Shown here one piece after another: positions 13,201 through 28,200 of a stretch of 64,000 bases of DNA (position 1 is its first letter; the number at the start of each line of letters is the position of its first letter). The notes under the pieces are model-generated. The model was given only the letters and a program-made list of their open reading frames with translations, did not search any database and had not been told where the DNA came from. Made by a program: the position numbers and the translations under genes. Origin of the DNA: Sinonovacula constricta (Eukaryota; Mollusca; Bivalvia; Cardiida; Solecurtidae); NCBI GenBank assembly GCA_007844125.1, contig CM017556.1, positions 75,289,618 to 75,353,617 of the forward strand. The letters are read 5' to 3'.

Positions 13201-16200
13201 AATTCCACACTTATTCAACTTTCACTGAATGTGTTCATCTGAATTAAATCAAGTGTCAAAGCAGTCGGGCTCTACAAAAACATGATTAATTGCTGTGTTT
13301 AATTGTCTGAGAGGAAGGTACGACCCCCCTTGAGAGCTTGGTGTCATCCCCTGGATACAACAGGTATCTGACCAGGCGCACTGTTTGTCTGGTTCTTTAA
13401 TGCACGTGCAAACACCAGTCATCTATTAGGTGGATCCCTCAAACTATCTCCAACAATCTTCTGTCGCTATTTGTCCAGGCAACCATGTTCACGGTATTCA
13501 TAGCCTTGTTCACTGTTTTCTTTGCATTTTGTTACGTAAGGTGTAGGTGAGAGAGCAGTTATCACAGAAGATCTGTCACCATTCCCAGCCTTATCTACTG
13601 CCACTTACAGTGGCTGTCACCACAGCTTCATTATATTCCAATTATACTGATAAGGTGCTTTAAGTAGTCCATAATCCAAATCTAGGAATTCAATGAACAA
13701 TCCAAACATTAGGAACAAGCCAATCTAATTAATTTACTGCATACATAAAACTTACTGAAAAAATAACACTAGAGCTTGCAAGACAGATACATAATTAAAG
13801 CAGTTTTACTAAAAGAATTAAACAAAATTTTTTTTTTGTTAAATAAATAAAGCCCTATATATCCCTGACAATTATCTCTGAAAATTATTATATATACTAA
13901 ATTAGACTACAACTAAACAAATGCCACAAAACTATTTATTGAAATGTTGTAAACCATCAAAAGAGCTGCAATTCTTTTTTTTAACTTTCTTCATAAATAG
14001 AATTTCTCATATAAAACTAATTAGTATTTTATTTCTGAAATTAACATGAAATATTTAGTGTTGTTCCACAAAAAAAAATTGAACCCACACATATAAAACA
14101 GACTAGCAGAGGTAAATCAGTCTATTATAAAACACTTAGTCCATCCAAAAGTACATATTTTTGTTCACTTGTAGCCAGTTAGAATTTAAACTAACATCCC
14201 TCAATAAAGAGCATCTCTTTAGCTCAGTTACTAACTCTGAAGTGATGGACCAGAGTTCAAGCTTATTAAAACTTTAAAATTACCAATAGTTCTGAGTTTT
14301 TCTTCTTAAAATGTCTGATTGCTCCAAGTATAAGTTTTGCACTAAATCTGACCAATAAAATACTTTGATAAGTACTCAAATGTTCTTAACCTCAGACCTA
14401 GACCACAGATACCCATCTCCTCTCAGACATCAGGCCCTGCACTTATCATCATGATTAATGTCTACTTTGACTGGATCCCTATCATGTTACATTTATAAAT
14501 AACCAAGACTAACTTCTAACTTAATAACTAATGGTTTGCATGTATAGGAAACAAGATGTGAGGACAAATACATATGAGTAAATAGTGCAGATCCTGGTCA
14601 CATAGCTCCCAGCCTGAGCAAGCTGATCTGGATTAATACTGTTTGCCTAAGCCTGATCTACTCACACTTAGCAGCCTAAGGATAAAAACTGCCTCCCAGG
14701 ATTTGCAATAAGCCATCTATCAATGTCTGAACATAATAAAAATCTTTTCTCAACATAACAACAAGCATATTTCCAACTTTACCTGTATCAATTTATCATT
14801 GATTTCACTTAATTAAACTCTCTCCTTCAACTTGAAAGTAAATCTTTAACTATATCTAAGAGCATGTCTCTTTGGAACAATAAGCTGCCTCTAGTGTAAA
14901 TTATGATCGACAGGAGAATATTTAAGATATGGGGGAGATTTAAGGAGATATGGAAGGAAGGAATTTACTTTTAAAGGTTTTTTGAAAAAGCTTTCGGTTG
15001 TATGAAGACATTGTTCACTTGCAGGAACTTATAACGCTATTTTGCTCCATCAGAACTCCACGGGTAGCTCTGTCATTGATACAGTCATCCCTCGGATATA
15101 TCTGGAGCAATAATATTTACAGAATTGCAACTTTTTTCTTTCCAAGAAATTCTTCAAACAAGAGGGCCATGATGGCCCTTAATCGCTCACCTGAGGACAG
15201 GGGCTTTTAGTAGTGTCATACCTGGCATCAAGTTAATAAGACTTATTTACTTTAGAAATTTTGGTGAAGATTGGACTATTAGTGTGGCCACTGGGCTGAT
15301 AAAATTTTCTAAAATTTTACCTAGTGACCTACTGAATCTATGTGACCCACTTCAAAACATATCTAAGATTTCATACTGGCAAACATTCTGGCCAAGTTTG
15401 GTGAAGATTGGGCCATCAATAAGGACTCTAAGCATTTTCACAAGATTTTTTTTTTTAAATTTGACCCAGAGACCTTGTTTTTGACGCCAAGTTACCTTGT
15501 TACAAACTCAAGTTTTGTAAAGATTGGGCAAAAAATGTGACCTTTAGCATGTTCTCAGGGTTTTTCTAAAATTTGACCTAGTGACCTACTTTCTGAACCT
15601 ATGTGACCCAATGCGGAAGTTTTTGTTGATAACTACACCAAAACGGGCAGCAATGATGGAAACTAACCTGAATTCATTAGGAAAAAAAAAAAATTTCAGC
15701 AAAAATAAAAATAATCAAAAAGGAACAAAGCCATGACTCATTATGCTACAACCAACCATTCTCCATCACTGAGCTAAATATAGCACTAAGCAGCAAAGGG
15801 GCTAGAGGAGAGGACAGTATACATTACGAAATAATCAAACAGCTCCACCGGAATTTAAACAAGTGATACTGAACCTATTCAATAAATTTGGAGATGAAAT
15901 TATAATCCTTGATTCCTGGAATGAAGCAGTTATAATACCTATATTAAATCCTAATAAACCAGCGCATGACCCAGGATCCTAAAGACCAATATAATTAACA
16001 TCATCATTCACTAAGTTAATGCAGAAAATGATAAAAACTGGGCTATGCACACAACTTGAATCTAATAACTTATATTCTGAAAATCAATCAGGACGCTGCT
16101 CCAACCACTCTTGTGATGTTAATTACGTGAAGTTAGAGTCAGAACTTATAGTGCAAATAAGAAAAAAACTGACCTATCTGCTGCCTACAATATGACTGAA

Positions 16201-19200
16201 ATTGGATAAAAATTGGATAAAAACACAAGCAACATTGGTGATGAAGGACAACTGTTGATGGACAACGGACGAGGGGTGTCAAAAAAACTCAACTTGAGCA
16301 TGTTGTGCTCAGGTGAGCTAAAAAGCAATCTGTGTTGCTAATTGGCTCATTATGTTCTATAAACTTTATCAATTTACATTTCAGATTTTGTCAGAGACAC
16401 ATATGTGACTGCATATTCAATACAGATAACAAAAACATTTATACTTGTTGTTTTAATGCCTTCACAGACACAGATATATATATTTTCAAAGAGTTTTCCC
16501 TTCATATATCTGAGAGTTAGTTGTAAATTAATAAGTTTGTTTTGTTTTTGAAATACATTGCAGTGACCATTTATGGTCCAGCCTTTTGGTGGAGGAAGAC
16601 CCCAGACACATGTGGTAAAGCCACCGACTTACCGCAAGTTAGCTGGAAGACCTTCTCACATTAAGTCGCTCACCATGAACAGGACTTGACCCACATGGTG
16701 AAAAGCTAAGAAGTCAGAGGAGTAAATTAATAAGTGTTCAGAATAAATTTTGCTACGATAGCCTGATACAGATATCTGTATTAATCAAAGTCAGCTATCA
16801 GAAAATTGACAGATTGTGCCTGGCTTATACAAATGTTCCTGTTACCTTCAAATTTCCATTACAAATTAAGTTTATGCAAGTGGAGCTTAAACCAGTAACA
16901 TTAAAACAGTTGTAGGGTCTTGGTGAGGATATCCAGCTTGGGACCAGTCTTCCCTTCTAAAGACTGAAAGAGGTGGTAGCAATGGATAAATAACACTGGA
17001 GAATTCTAGAGGTAACCACAACACACTTACAAGACAGTTGTTACAAGTAAACACAATTTACAACCTTTACTTTAAACAAGAGTTTACATGCAAACCTGTT
17101 TATCAATGAAAGAGAAAGTTGTATGATTGTCAAGCAATGTGTGCTGTGGTGAACACCTGTTTAGATCACCCCAGTTGTAGAAGTGTGTGTCAGAATATAT
17201 CCCCTCTTACATGCAGGACAAGACCAGAAGTGATTGTTTCTTATAGCTTAATTTAACTAAGTTCTCAATCTATCTTTATCATGATGAAGCCTTGAAGTCA
17301 GACACATATTTTTCAGTAACAAACACTGAACTTATGGAAAAATCTATAACCTTATTATCATATTTTGCTATATATTTGCTGGTGAATAGAGAATAAATTA
17401 TATGACCTCAGTAATTCTATTAGTATTTGATACTGTGAAAGCATTTTATTTCGTGGGGCAGAAATTTCGTTGTTTGAAGAGGACGGGCATATTCATGGGT
17501 ACTTGATTTTGTGGATTGCCCTACCCAAGAAAATAAAAAAAAATACCTTCAGTTTTTGACAGATGCGAAAATGAGGCCTAACACTGAAACAGGGTCAATT
17601 GCGAAACTACGGATTAGCGAGTGACTCTGCCTATTGTCTTACGTCACGCCTAGTGATATTGATCCACGGCAGCCGGTCAATGTTTTCACAGCCGAGTCTC
17701 ATCAGACGACTTTTATGACACCTGTCAATTAGCGTGTCATTTAAGGGATTATATTCATAAAGATGTTAGGGGTGCGGGTTCTTTTAAGGGTCTAATTTAA
17801 CGAAGCCATTGACTGTCAATTAACGCCAATTAGCATACTATGCAAACTGACACAAAACAGACCCTTGAGTAAACACCCTACACCTATAAAGTTTATAGTG
17901 CTCGTGTTTATATTACAGCATAAAATTACTTAGCATAGATCGTTTTTTATGATTAAATGGCTTATGTTCGTAAACATGTTTTATCGTTCTATGTCAATAC
18001 AATGTAAATAAAGTGTGGTGAAATCGTCTGTTTGTTTGAGCTTTATGTCCTGTTTAGTAAAAATATGTTGACATGAATTACAAGTAAATCTAGCATTCGA
18101 AAGTCCAACCGAGAGGATTTTATATCGTTGGTACTTAAATTCGTGGACTGACTTGCCCACGAATTCCACGAAATTAAATGCCCCACGAAATAAAATGCTT
18201 TCAGTATTTACTAAAAGTGTCTATTTTTTCTTTGAAATAAAAAGATAAAGAAAATAACATTACTTTTAATGTGTTACTCTAATTTCATTTCAACTGTAAC
18301 AAAAGCATCAGATAGAACACTCAAACAGCACCAAAACACTAAAAGTTTGTCTTAAAAAAGAATTACAGCTATACTATCTTGACACAATGTAATTGGTACG
18401 AAGCATTAATAAACTAAGAAGGAAATTGGCACAGAAGACTAATATAAATACAACAGCAAATGTCCCTCCTATAACATGATTTGATTTCAAATAAACTGGT
18501 AAGCACTTTTCATAACCTGTCAAAACAACATATGTTATGAAGCAATGTGTCTGTAAACATTGTAAACATTGTGATAATGTGAAATAAAATTACATACAAG
18601 ATGCAGAAAGCAAAGTATCTCTGGCATGAACAGTACTGTAATGGTTTGCCATAGAAGAGATCTTGGGTTCAAATCCCAATAAAAAGCAAGCATTTCCTTT
18701 ATATCATCAGAAACATGTTTTTCATTATTATTTTTAACATCCAAACCATTTAAAACTATTATTGAGACTGCCTCTGTAAAGGTTAATACAGCTGTAACGA
18801 GTCATGGTTAGTACATGCTAAAGAATACCACACACATTTTACAGCCTAATTACTTCAGCTTAAATTTATAGATTTAGAAATATTCAGACAACATTTCATT
18901 CTATTGTAACTTTTATTTGTTAGATTCCTTTTATCATAGATCAATCTTAAGTTTATTTTGTGAAGTCAATAAGCAATGCCCATTATTGCCATAATACCAT
19001 ATAAGAACATCCAACTGTGACATATGTATCTATAAAAAGCACTTCCTTATTGAACTCAAGATCATACATTTCATAAACTAACCAGAGAAGTCAGCCAAAT
19101 AAATATCCACATTAAAACCACAACAATTATATCCAGTTTGTTGTAATCATATTTTAAAAAAATACAAAAAACTCCCCAAAATAATGCTTTTACAAAAATA

Positions 19201-22200
19201 TACAAAACAATATTTTTAAAAAATCTATATTCAATTCTTAATAGCCTTAAAGTATATATAAAGATCTGACATCACCAGAAAAATAATGAAAAATAATAAC
19301 ACATCGGTCCAATTAATCATTATTTTTATTGCCTAACCTTTACTTAACTCTTTATAACAATATATATAATTTGCTTATTCCTTTATGGAAAGATAACAAA
19401 ATGTACTGTACATAGCAGCAATTAGTGAAGATCATGATCATCCAGTCCTAGTCAGGGATGATTGACCTGTGATCATCCAGTCCTAGTCAGGGATGATTGA
19501 CCTGTGATCATCCAGTTCTAGTCAGGGATGATTGATCTGGAGCTACACTGTTTGCATTACCTTGGTCAGTTCAAGCTTAGAAAGTTTAAAAGCATTAATT
19601 AATTGAATATTTTAGATCAAACTCATTGTTTCAAAGTGAACTAATCCATGCTTAATGGAAATGCAGTAAAGGTTAAAACAGTACTATTCATTATAAAGTA
19701 AATGATGAATATTCTTGCATTGTCAAAATAAAAATAAAACTTTAAAAAGTACATGCTATATCTTAGCAAAGCTTGTTCCACTTTCATTAAAATGCAATGC
19801 CCTTAATCATTGTTCTAACTATCAATCATTCTGTGACAGCCAGTATTTGCACAGAACTTAATTTGAATAAAACAAACTGTCTATTTCTTATTATGATTAT
19901 GTACACGAGTTAAGAACATCAGCAATCGGTGTGGTAGTGTAAATATGGCAATCTATCTTGTTATGGAAAATATTAGTTCTAATGTCTGATTTAATAATTT
20001 AAAATCACCATCAATTGAAATGCAATACTATATATATCTGAAGCCTAGAATGAAATAAATGTTAACTTTACCAAACCAAGTTTTGATTTTAATTACAAAA
20101 ATTCAAACCAAAATAATGATTAAAATTTTCAAAAATAATTACACAAGAATACTTTGTGTTGTGTGGTGGGTTTTTATCATTAAAAAATATTGATATTATT
20201 GTACACAAATTAAAATGGACAAAAGAACACCCAAGAATCAGAAAATATCCACTTTTGATGTGTGTGTGTGTATTTCTTTATTTATAAATACAGAGATTCT
20301 TTTATACTGAAACTGATTTGATGAAAATATTTTTTTTTTTGTAATTTACTTTTAAATTAAAAAAAAAAACAACAACTAAGTTTTGAATATTTAATCAGTA
20401 AAGTCTGAGGTGTCACCATAAGGCTGGGATCTGACAGACACTCGCCAGATAATATTACACATTGTTTTACAGTTTCTTACAACAGTTTGTTATCATAGTA
20501 ATTGACATCATGTTCATTTTTTTTCTTTTACAAAAATAACACCCATGATAACTCTACAATTTAGTTCAACAGTGTTCAGTCAAGAGCGAGTGACTTAAAA
20601 AAAAAAGAAGATCTAGTTATAAGGGGAAAAAAAAAATTGCAGCAGGCATATTTCCATTTTTATAGGTTAATATGTTTAGCTGTTTTTTGTAGGCTCAATT
20701 TAGCGGATGTGACAAATGACATGAACAAAGCATCGCTCACAGCATCGGTAATGTAACCTTAATGTATACTTTCATGTTTGCAGTTTGGAGCTATTCTATA
20801 TGGTTGAACATCATATAGATAAATATTAACATATATCAATGGGACGTTTTAGATTTTCTCAACCTAAAGACATTAGAGTCTTTTGATAGGCACCTATTAC
20901 ATAAATGTTGTGGTCAGAGGTAATCTTTAAAATGATAATTTGTGGTTGTCTTTCAAAGTTTTACTTTTTTTAAGAAAAAAAAAATATGAAAAAATTAACT
21001 TTGACCAACTGTGACTGAGTAAAAGTCAGAATGTATTTTATCACACTGAATGCTAAATCAGTTGGAATGGACTACATGTACTATGTTACTGAAATATTCA
21101 CTTTGAAACAAAAACAAAGAAACACACACAAAATGTAGGAACAGCATTACATCCCTTATTTTCAAAATAAAATCTTGAGATAAGAAATATGTTAAGTTAA
21201 ACTAAATAATTAAAAAAAAAATATATAAAGATGTTTGAGGACTAATAATAAGTAAAATATAACAACACAACACATGTAAATGCATTGACCCAAAAGAATG
21301 TAAAAAGACTTTAACTATCAAAGCTAGAATTCAATATTACATTAAAGTTTTGACAAAGACTTTTGTTTAAAAATAGAATGTTGAATGACAGATAACCTAA
21401 TTACATTTAAGCTTTAGTTTAAAAATAGAATGGTCAGATTGACAGAGCAAATGGCCTAGTTACAGCACAAGTGACAAAAGTACAATTCCTGTCACTTAGC
21501 AAGTGGAGGAGAGTTTGGGGCAATGCAGCTAATTTAGCTTTTGCCAAGCATTCTTTATCTCCATAAACTGATCTTGTACAAATATGGAAAGCTGTTTCTT
21601 TTTCATGGGTTTATTGTGAGATAAGGTTGAGAAAGGTGCATGGATTGAAGGGATCAGAGGAGCCCTGAGAGAGCATGGTCCAGGTTTAGTGTCATGATTA
21701 GCTCCAATCTACAGCTTCATACAGACACCAGAACTAGAACAAACTCGTGGACATCCAGTGAAATCATCATGTCACATCAGAACAGAAGAGAACAATACAT
21801 GCACAGATAACTCTAACAAGGAAGTCAGCACAATCCTCCCACATTATGTTTTGCTGTGCTACAGTAACCAATGACATCTTGAAAACCATGTGACTATAGT
21901 GGAGATCATGCTTGTGTACATCAATATCAGTGTCAATGTAAAAAATGTTCTATATGATATAAAAATTATAAAATCAGAACAAGTCTTTAAAATTAGAACA
22001 ATTTCTCTTGCATTACAGTTGAGAAATGGCTAAAAAGGTATGACAATGTTTAACTACTATACCAAAAATATGATAATCTTGTTCAGATTTCATTCTTCAG
22101 GGTATATGTCCTTTTGCTGGCAGAAGTGATCGTGTGCTGATAGGCACATGAGCCCTGACATGGACAAAATGAAATGTCTTGAAAAGAACTAGAATGTGAA

Positions 22201-25200
22201 GGTCACGCCAATACTGAGACATGATTTGATTGGTTGACAGTACAACACTATGACCTGAACAGTGTGAACTAAATTTCCTGCATTCTGACATTCTTCTTTT
22301 ATAGAAAATAAAAAATAATCATGTTGATGATAAACAAGTAATAAATGATGATAAAAATTTTCATAATTGGTAGAAGAAAAACTGACCCTATTATTTGGAC
22401 TTGTACTGTAAAGATTGACCCTCAACCTCTAGGTTCTGACCACTACTACAGACCACTGCCTGAGAACTGGGCCATTACAAAATAACTTAATAAATAATAT
22501 TATGCAAATTACAAATTAATCTTGCTCTCCAAAAAATATTAAAATAAATTTTGTATACTGAGATCCAGGACAAGCCCATGAACAAATGAAATGGTCACAG
22601 CTATATTTCAAGGAGAACTACATAGATTACCTATTACCCTTACAATCAAGTCAAGGTAACATACTTTTACTCATAACTAGAATCTGGCTGCTGACTATAT
22701 TGTAATTATTGTATTTGCAACAAAACAATATAATATTTTTAAAAGGATAAGTAAGGTTTTTATTAGTCTTTAGCAGCCTGGAGGAAAGTGGGGACACTGC
22801 ATGAAATGGTCACAATGGACATAAGGCTGGACTATGCTGGAAATTTATTCTAATACACTAGTCTCATAATTTCTATGGAATTCCACAGACAGACTGACCT
22901 AACAACCTTTCTATCTAGGAATACAATGTTACATACATGTTTGTATATTACGACAACTGTTAAACCTAGTTTTGTTTGTGTTTTTTTTTCACAACACACC
23001 ATCACAATTACAGTCATATTGGTGACATCCAGCTAATTATTGGTGGAGAAATACCCCAGATTTATGTCTGGAAAGAACCACTGGTGCATCGTTACTTAGC
23101 TGGAAAACCTCCCCAACCTGAAAGTTCTTGCCCTGACTGGGACTTGAACCCACGCAGTGAGGGACTGAGGAGTTACAGGTCTGCGACATTAACCGTTTGG
23201 TAACGGGCATCCCTCCATTAATCTTAAAGTCCAGCCCTGTAAGAGTATAAATATGATATAGGTAGATAAATGAGCAGGTGCAGCTTGTATTGTCAGTAAT
23301 TTATTGATGTGTTTTGGTACTTTTACTGACTACAACTACTTTCTAAAATTTATATTCGTCTAATATTATTGTTTTCAAATAAAACTAATGTTAATATTTA
23401 TTATGTAATGTACAATAAATAGATAAGTATATAAATGATACTAAAATATTTTAATAATAGGTACCAACTCTTTGACATTTTAAAATAATTCCAAAGGTTT
23501 TTAATAATTTTTTTACCCTGGCATGGCATATGATAGAATAAATATTTATTTCAAACCATTTTAAAGTATGCAATGTAACCAATACCTAAATTTGTTATTT
23601 TGGTAAGCTGTTGTTTTGACGAAATCTTTTATGCTTTTGTAAACCTAGATATTAAACTCTCTAAGTACATTTGTGTTTTAAAAAATGTATTTAAATTCTT
23701 CAAGGTTGTACAGTTAGTAGAAGTTGTATTTTACTGATACCAGTAGAAGTTGTATTTTACTGATACCAGTAGAATTTGTATTTTACTGATATCAGTAGAA
23801 TTTGTATTTTACTGATATCAGTACTTGTTTTTCACTGACAGTCTTCAAACTTTTACTGGAGAACAATTTCAAATTATATTAGTCAAAAGATACTTTAAAT
23901 TCAATTTCAAACACATAGTTCAATAATAAAACACTTTCTCAACACTACTCAGGCCATATAAAATATCTGCAAATCAAACATAGTCAAAGATGAATTAAAA
24001 TTATCTGAAAGATAAAAAAGAATAATGAGAAGAATCATCAACTCAAGGGCAATCTTTCTATCAGATTTACTAAATAAAAGAAAAAATAATGATCACTAAA
24101 CAAACAACAACATAATAAAACTATAGTGAGCAGTATACAAGAAGACAATTGAGGTCTATATTTACCCGAATCAATCGTATAATTTTCTGGCACAGACTGG
24201 CAATATTGACTGAATGCAGGGGCTTGCACCCTTGAACACTATCTCTATCAGCACTCCCACCATCTACCCCAGCAGCAGCAGTTGTTGCAACAGCACAACC
24301 ACCACCACCACCAGCAGTAGTAGTAGAGTGTAAAAAGGCTGTGACCATGGCCTCTAGCTGACTGGCCAGAAGCCCCTGGGTGGGGGATACCACCAACACT
24401 TTCCTGACCCTCCCAAGACACAACACAACCCTACACCGTGGCAATACCATAGCATCCAGAATAGGATTCTCCTCCTTCAATCGTGGAACGGTCATTTTCT
24501 GCCCCTTCAGTGAAAACAATGGTCCACCCAAGTCAACCTTAGCAGAGGTTATAGACGGAACAGCAACAGCTGTTGGCGTGGTCGCCATCTTCCTCCTTTT
24601 TGTCTTTGGTACCCAGCCTTGCTCATTAATCTTTGGGAGCATTATTGCTTTATCATTCTGTGACATGAAACAATAGGCGAGGGTTGATCTACTAGTTGTG
24701 TTTAATAAAAATTATCCAAAGATGCACAATTTTGCCACAGCACTAAGTGACTTCTCTCACAGCAAGACACTTAAGGAAAGAACATTTTTATTTGAAGCTA
24801 TCCTTTTTATCCAGTTTATCTTTTCTTGAACAATATGGGTACGTGTCCATACATTGATTTGGGATAGTAATTGAATTATAAAAACATCCATGACATACAT
24901 TACTGATAACATTATTCATTCTGGCTGTAAGAACTCTATATATATATCACAGCCTCCATTAAACATCCACAGTTTACTTAAGTGTCCTCCACAAAGATCA
25001 CTAATCCTATAACATGTTTCTGAGCATGCAGAGATGGACATGCAAATCCAGCTGTTGAAGTTTTTATGACTTGCTTTTATACAGTAAATATATGCACAGA
25101 AAAACTTCAAAGCCAATTATTGAGAACCATATATCAATGTTGTTCAACAAGAGACAGAACTATTTACATGGAACAACCCAAAGCACTTGTAATGGGCGCC

Positions 25201-28200
25201 ACTCAACAATTAGCTAACATTGTCTGTACAAATATTGTACATTTTATGCAATCTGCCACCAGAGTATTGTGTTGAAACAACCCTCTTTGCTAACCCTTGT
25301 CAGACTTTTCTTGTCTTTTGTGTTTATCAAATATAATGATAACAATGACAATCACTCCAGTTTTATTAAAAAACACTTATCAATCCAATAAATATTGTAA
25401 ATCCTCTTGTCACTTTCCCATGTGTTACAGTTAAACATTTATCCATCAAGTCATCACAGCGGGTTATCAATCTGGATTGTTCGTCTGGGCACCCTGAAGT
25501 ATGTGAACAGATCCCCTGTGACAAGGGGGCCACTCAGGCACTCTCACACTGGATCAACAACCAGTCTCCACAAATACACAAATCTAACTTTTCTTCACAA
25601 CTTTCTTATCAAGATCAAATAGGTGAAATACAACCACAAATATTGGCCACTGAGCAGAAGCAAAGAGACAGGATATAAAGTAACAATGGCAGATAAATAG
25701 CTGGATTTATTCTACAATATTGTTCCTCTTCAACCTTAGTAAAGTCCCATATTGGCCATTGTGACATTGGGGGAATGATAATGATTAGGAGGAAATGGTT
25801 CTAAGGAACATAGCAGCTAGCTCAGGACGGCAAATAAACATCAGTACCTAATAATGGCCATTTAGCACACAGTAACTCCAATAGCTAAAGTAACAATAGC
25901 AAAGCTATCAAAAGAAATATGTATTATTTATTTTCAAAGAAAAGTAAAAGTGTAAGGTCGAGGAAAGTAGATAGGCTAGCTAATATTTAGTTATAGTATG
26001 TACAGTAATGGATTGCACTTTGTTCATGCTTTGGAATGTGTGGTCACAAAATTCCACAAAAGACTAATACCTTGCCCTAACCTAAGAGTGTATCCAACAA
26101 TATAATTTTGATGACTAGACATACAACAATGTTAACAATTCCTTTAAGTCTTGTCTGCATTAGACTATGAGTCCATGTGGCCAGTAACAAAAGGTTGGTG
26201 AAACAATGTTGATCCATCTAAACACTATCTCCATGAAACACTTTCCCTCCTCTGATGACGAACAGACAGTAGAAACAGAATCTTGATGGAGGTATGTCAG
26301 TGCCCGACACTGCCCACCACTGTCTGGCTGTACGTCACCCAGAGCTAGATAATATATACACACCTAACTGCTGAACCTGGAACTTAACTATCAACTCCTA
26401 GCCTGGAGAGCCACCTTACAGATCAAGTCTTGAGAGCCTAATTGGAACCCTTTCCCTAAACATGCACATTTCAGGTGTGCCTAGAAAATACCTTTTTGAG
26501 ATGACTCAGAAATGAAACATGTGCCTAAAATACAATTGAACAGAGTGACCATGAAGACTGGTTCTACAGAAGTTGGAACCCTAGTCGTTATTCATAATTC
26601 AAGTCAAGGTTGGTCCCATTCTTAAGATTAGGAATCACTAAGTTACAACCCCACAGACTCTAGTTGCTACAAGTTGGAGACCCACATTTATTCAGTGAGA
26701 CTTTTCAAATGTACATTTCTACATCAATGATTCTTGCAATGATTTTACTTAGGCAAGTGCACAGTATGTTCCTCTACCAGTAATAGCTGGAGGTTTTCCA
26801 ATGACCTAAACTCCGGTTCAACTGAACACTGTGAATTACATGATCACATCCACTCCTCACTTCTGTTAATGAAAACAAATATCTTTTTTTGGTTTCACAG
26901 ACTTATTGAAGAGAATTTTACATAAACAGTTCCCCTACACACAAAAGAAACATGATGGTGAAAAAAACACACTGAATATTCAATGTTTATAAGCACTTAG
27001 ACAGCACCTAATCTTAGTGAACACAGAAACATTGGTCACATGAGACATGTTGAAGCTCCCAATATACAACAATACACAATTAGCAGAGCAATCAAACCAC
27101 TTTATTGCTCTCTTTATCATATTAAATTGCATTGAAAAGCAATTATAGTTTAGAAAGTTTGTTTCTATTATTTGCATACTGGTGTCACATTTTGACAATG
27201 GAATGGTAAGCCAGACATTAGGCCTGTGTTTGCTCAAGGTCTCTCCATCTGGCTGCAAGGGCCCTGTTGCCTCATGACAACTGTCTGCCAGAAATAAGAC
27301 CTTGAAATGCTACAATGACAATGGTGATTATAACAATCTCTAGTTATATTCTTTCTTGTTGCTTTTATAACTACCTTTTACAATTAAACGCCTTAATGCA
27401 AATTTAACTACACATATTTCGTGACCCCTGGCAGCCAATAGTGCAGACCTTCATCAGACCTGTGGTAGCTGGCTGATCTGGATCTGCAATATCTGCCTTA
27501 ATCTGTTCTATTCTTGCTACGCATGTTGAGAATCGACTACAACAGAAACTTTCAAGTGCTTTAATCTGACAGCTGAAACTGACTAATATTGTTTTAGTCT
27601 CACATGGTGTAAGTGCAAGGATTTACCTGGAGTCATAATTTGATTTTCCTATTGACACTCAAGATTGCACTTGCTACACCAGTTGTCAATGAAAATTTTC
27701 TTAGGGATTGAATATGTCTGAAATGTTTCACTACTTCAAGATTGATTATACAGAATTTGCAATAATATGTTTCTATTATGACTTGATAGATGAAACTGAC
27801 CCTTTACAAAAGTAGACATAATGCTAAAAGTATGCAAGAATAATTAAAATAACATCAGTTGGAAAACTTGTTCTTAAAATATTAATGTGGGTATAGCATT
27901 AACATCTTCTGTTGATAGGTGTATGTAAAAGGTTTATAAAGAAAAAAAAGTGTTCACTTAAATGGATTTTTTTTGGATTGTGTATTTTGATTTATAATTT
28001 TGACTCTATGAATGTTATTTACACTTTGGTAAGGAAGAAACTAAATCCAGGTTTGCTAAAACTAACTATAAATGGATTTCAAATAACATGTGTTGAATCT
28101 GTTAAAATGCAAGTCTAAGATAAACCATTTTATAGTATAAAGAATATGGTATAGTTCAACATAATATTTAATTAATCAATTGAGAAACTGTGTAGAGTGT

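Larger units (their letters stand above)
18210..22970. other. Intron 7, middle part
   Basis: AT-rich intron with poly-A and poly-T runs. Apart from the tRNA-like fragment at 18590 and the 35-bp repeat at 19435, I see no supportable feature. A missing exon of the host gene (phase 0 in, phase 1 out) should lie between 24165 and 12826. Confidence 0.4.

Noticed and set aside
16899..16977. Exon-like minus-strand stretch after acceptor CTACCACCTCTTTCAG (SLEGKTGPKLDILTKTLQL)
   Set aside because: The acceptor and peptide look good and it would start in the needed phase 0, but no reasonable donor with phase 1 follows before a stop.
22097..22425. Two overlapping minus-strand frames of 64 and 78 codons
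   Set aside because: No splice sites in phase and no protein-like motif.
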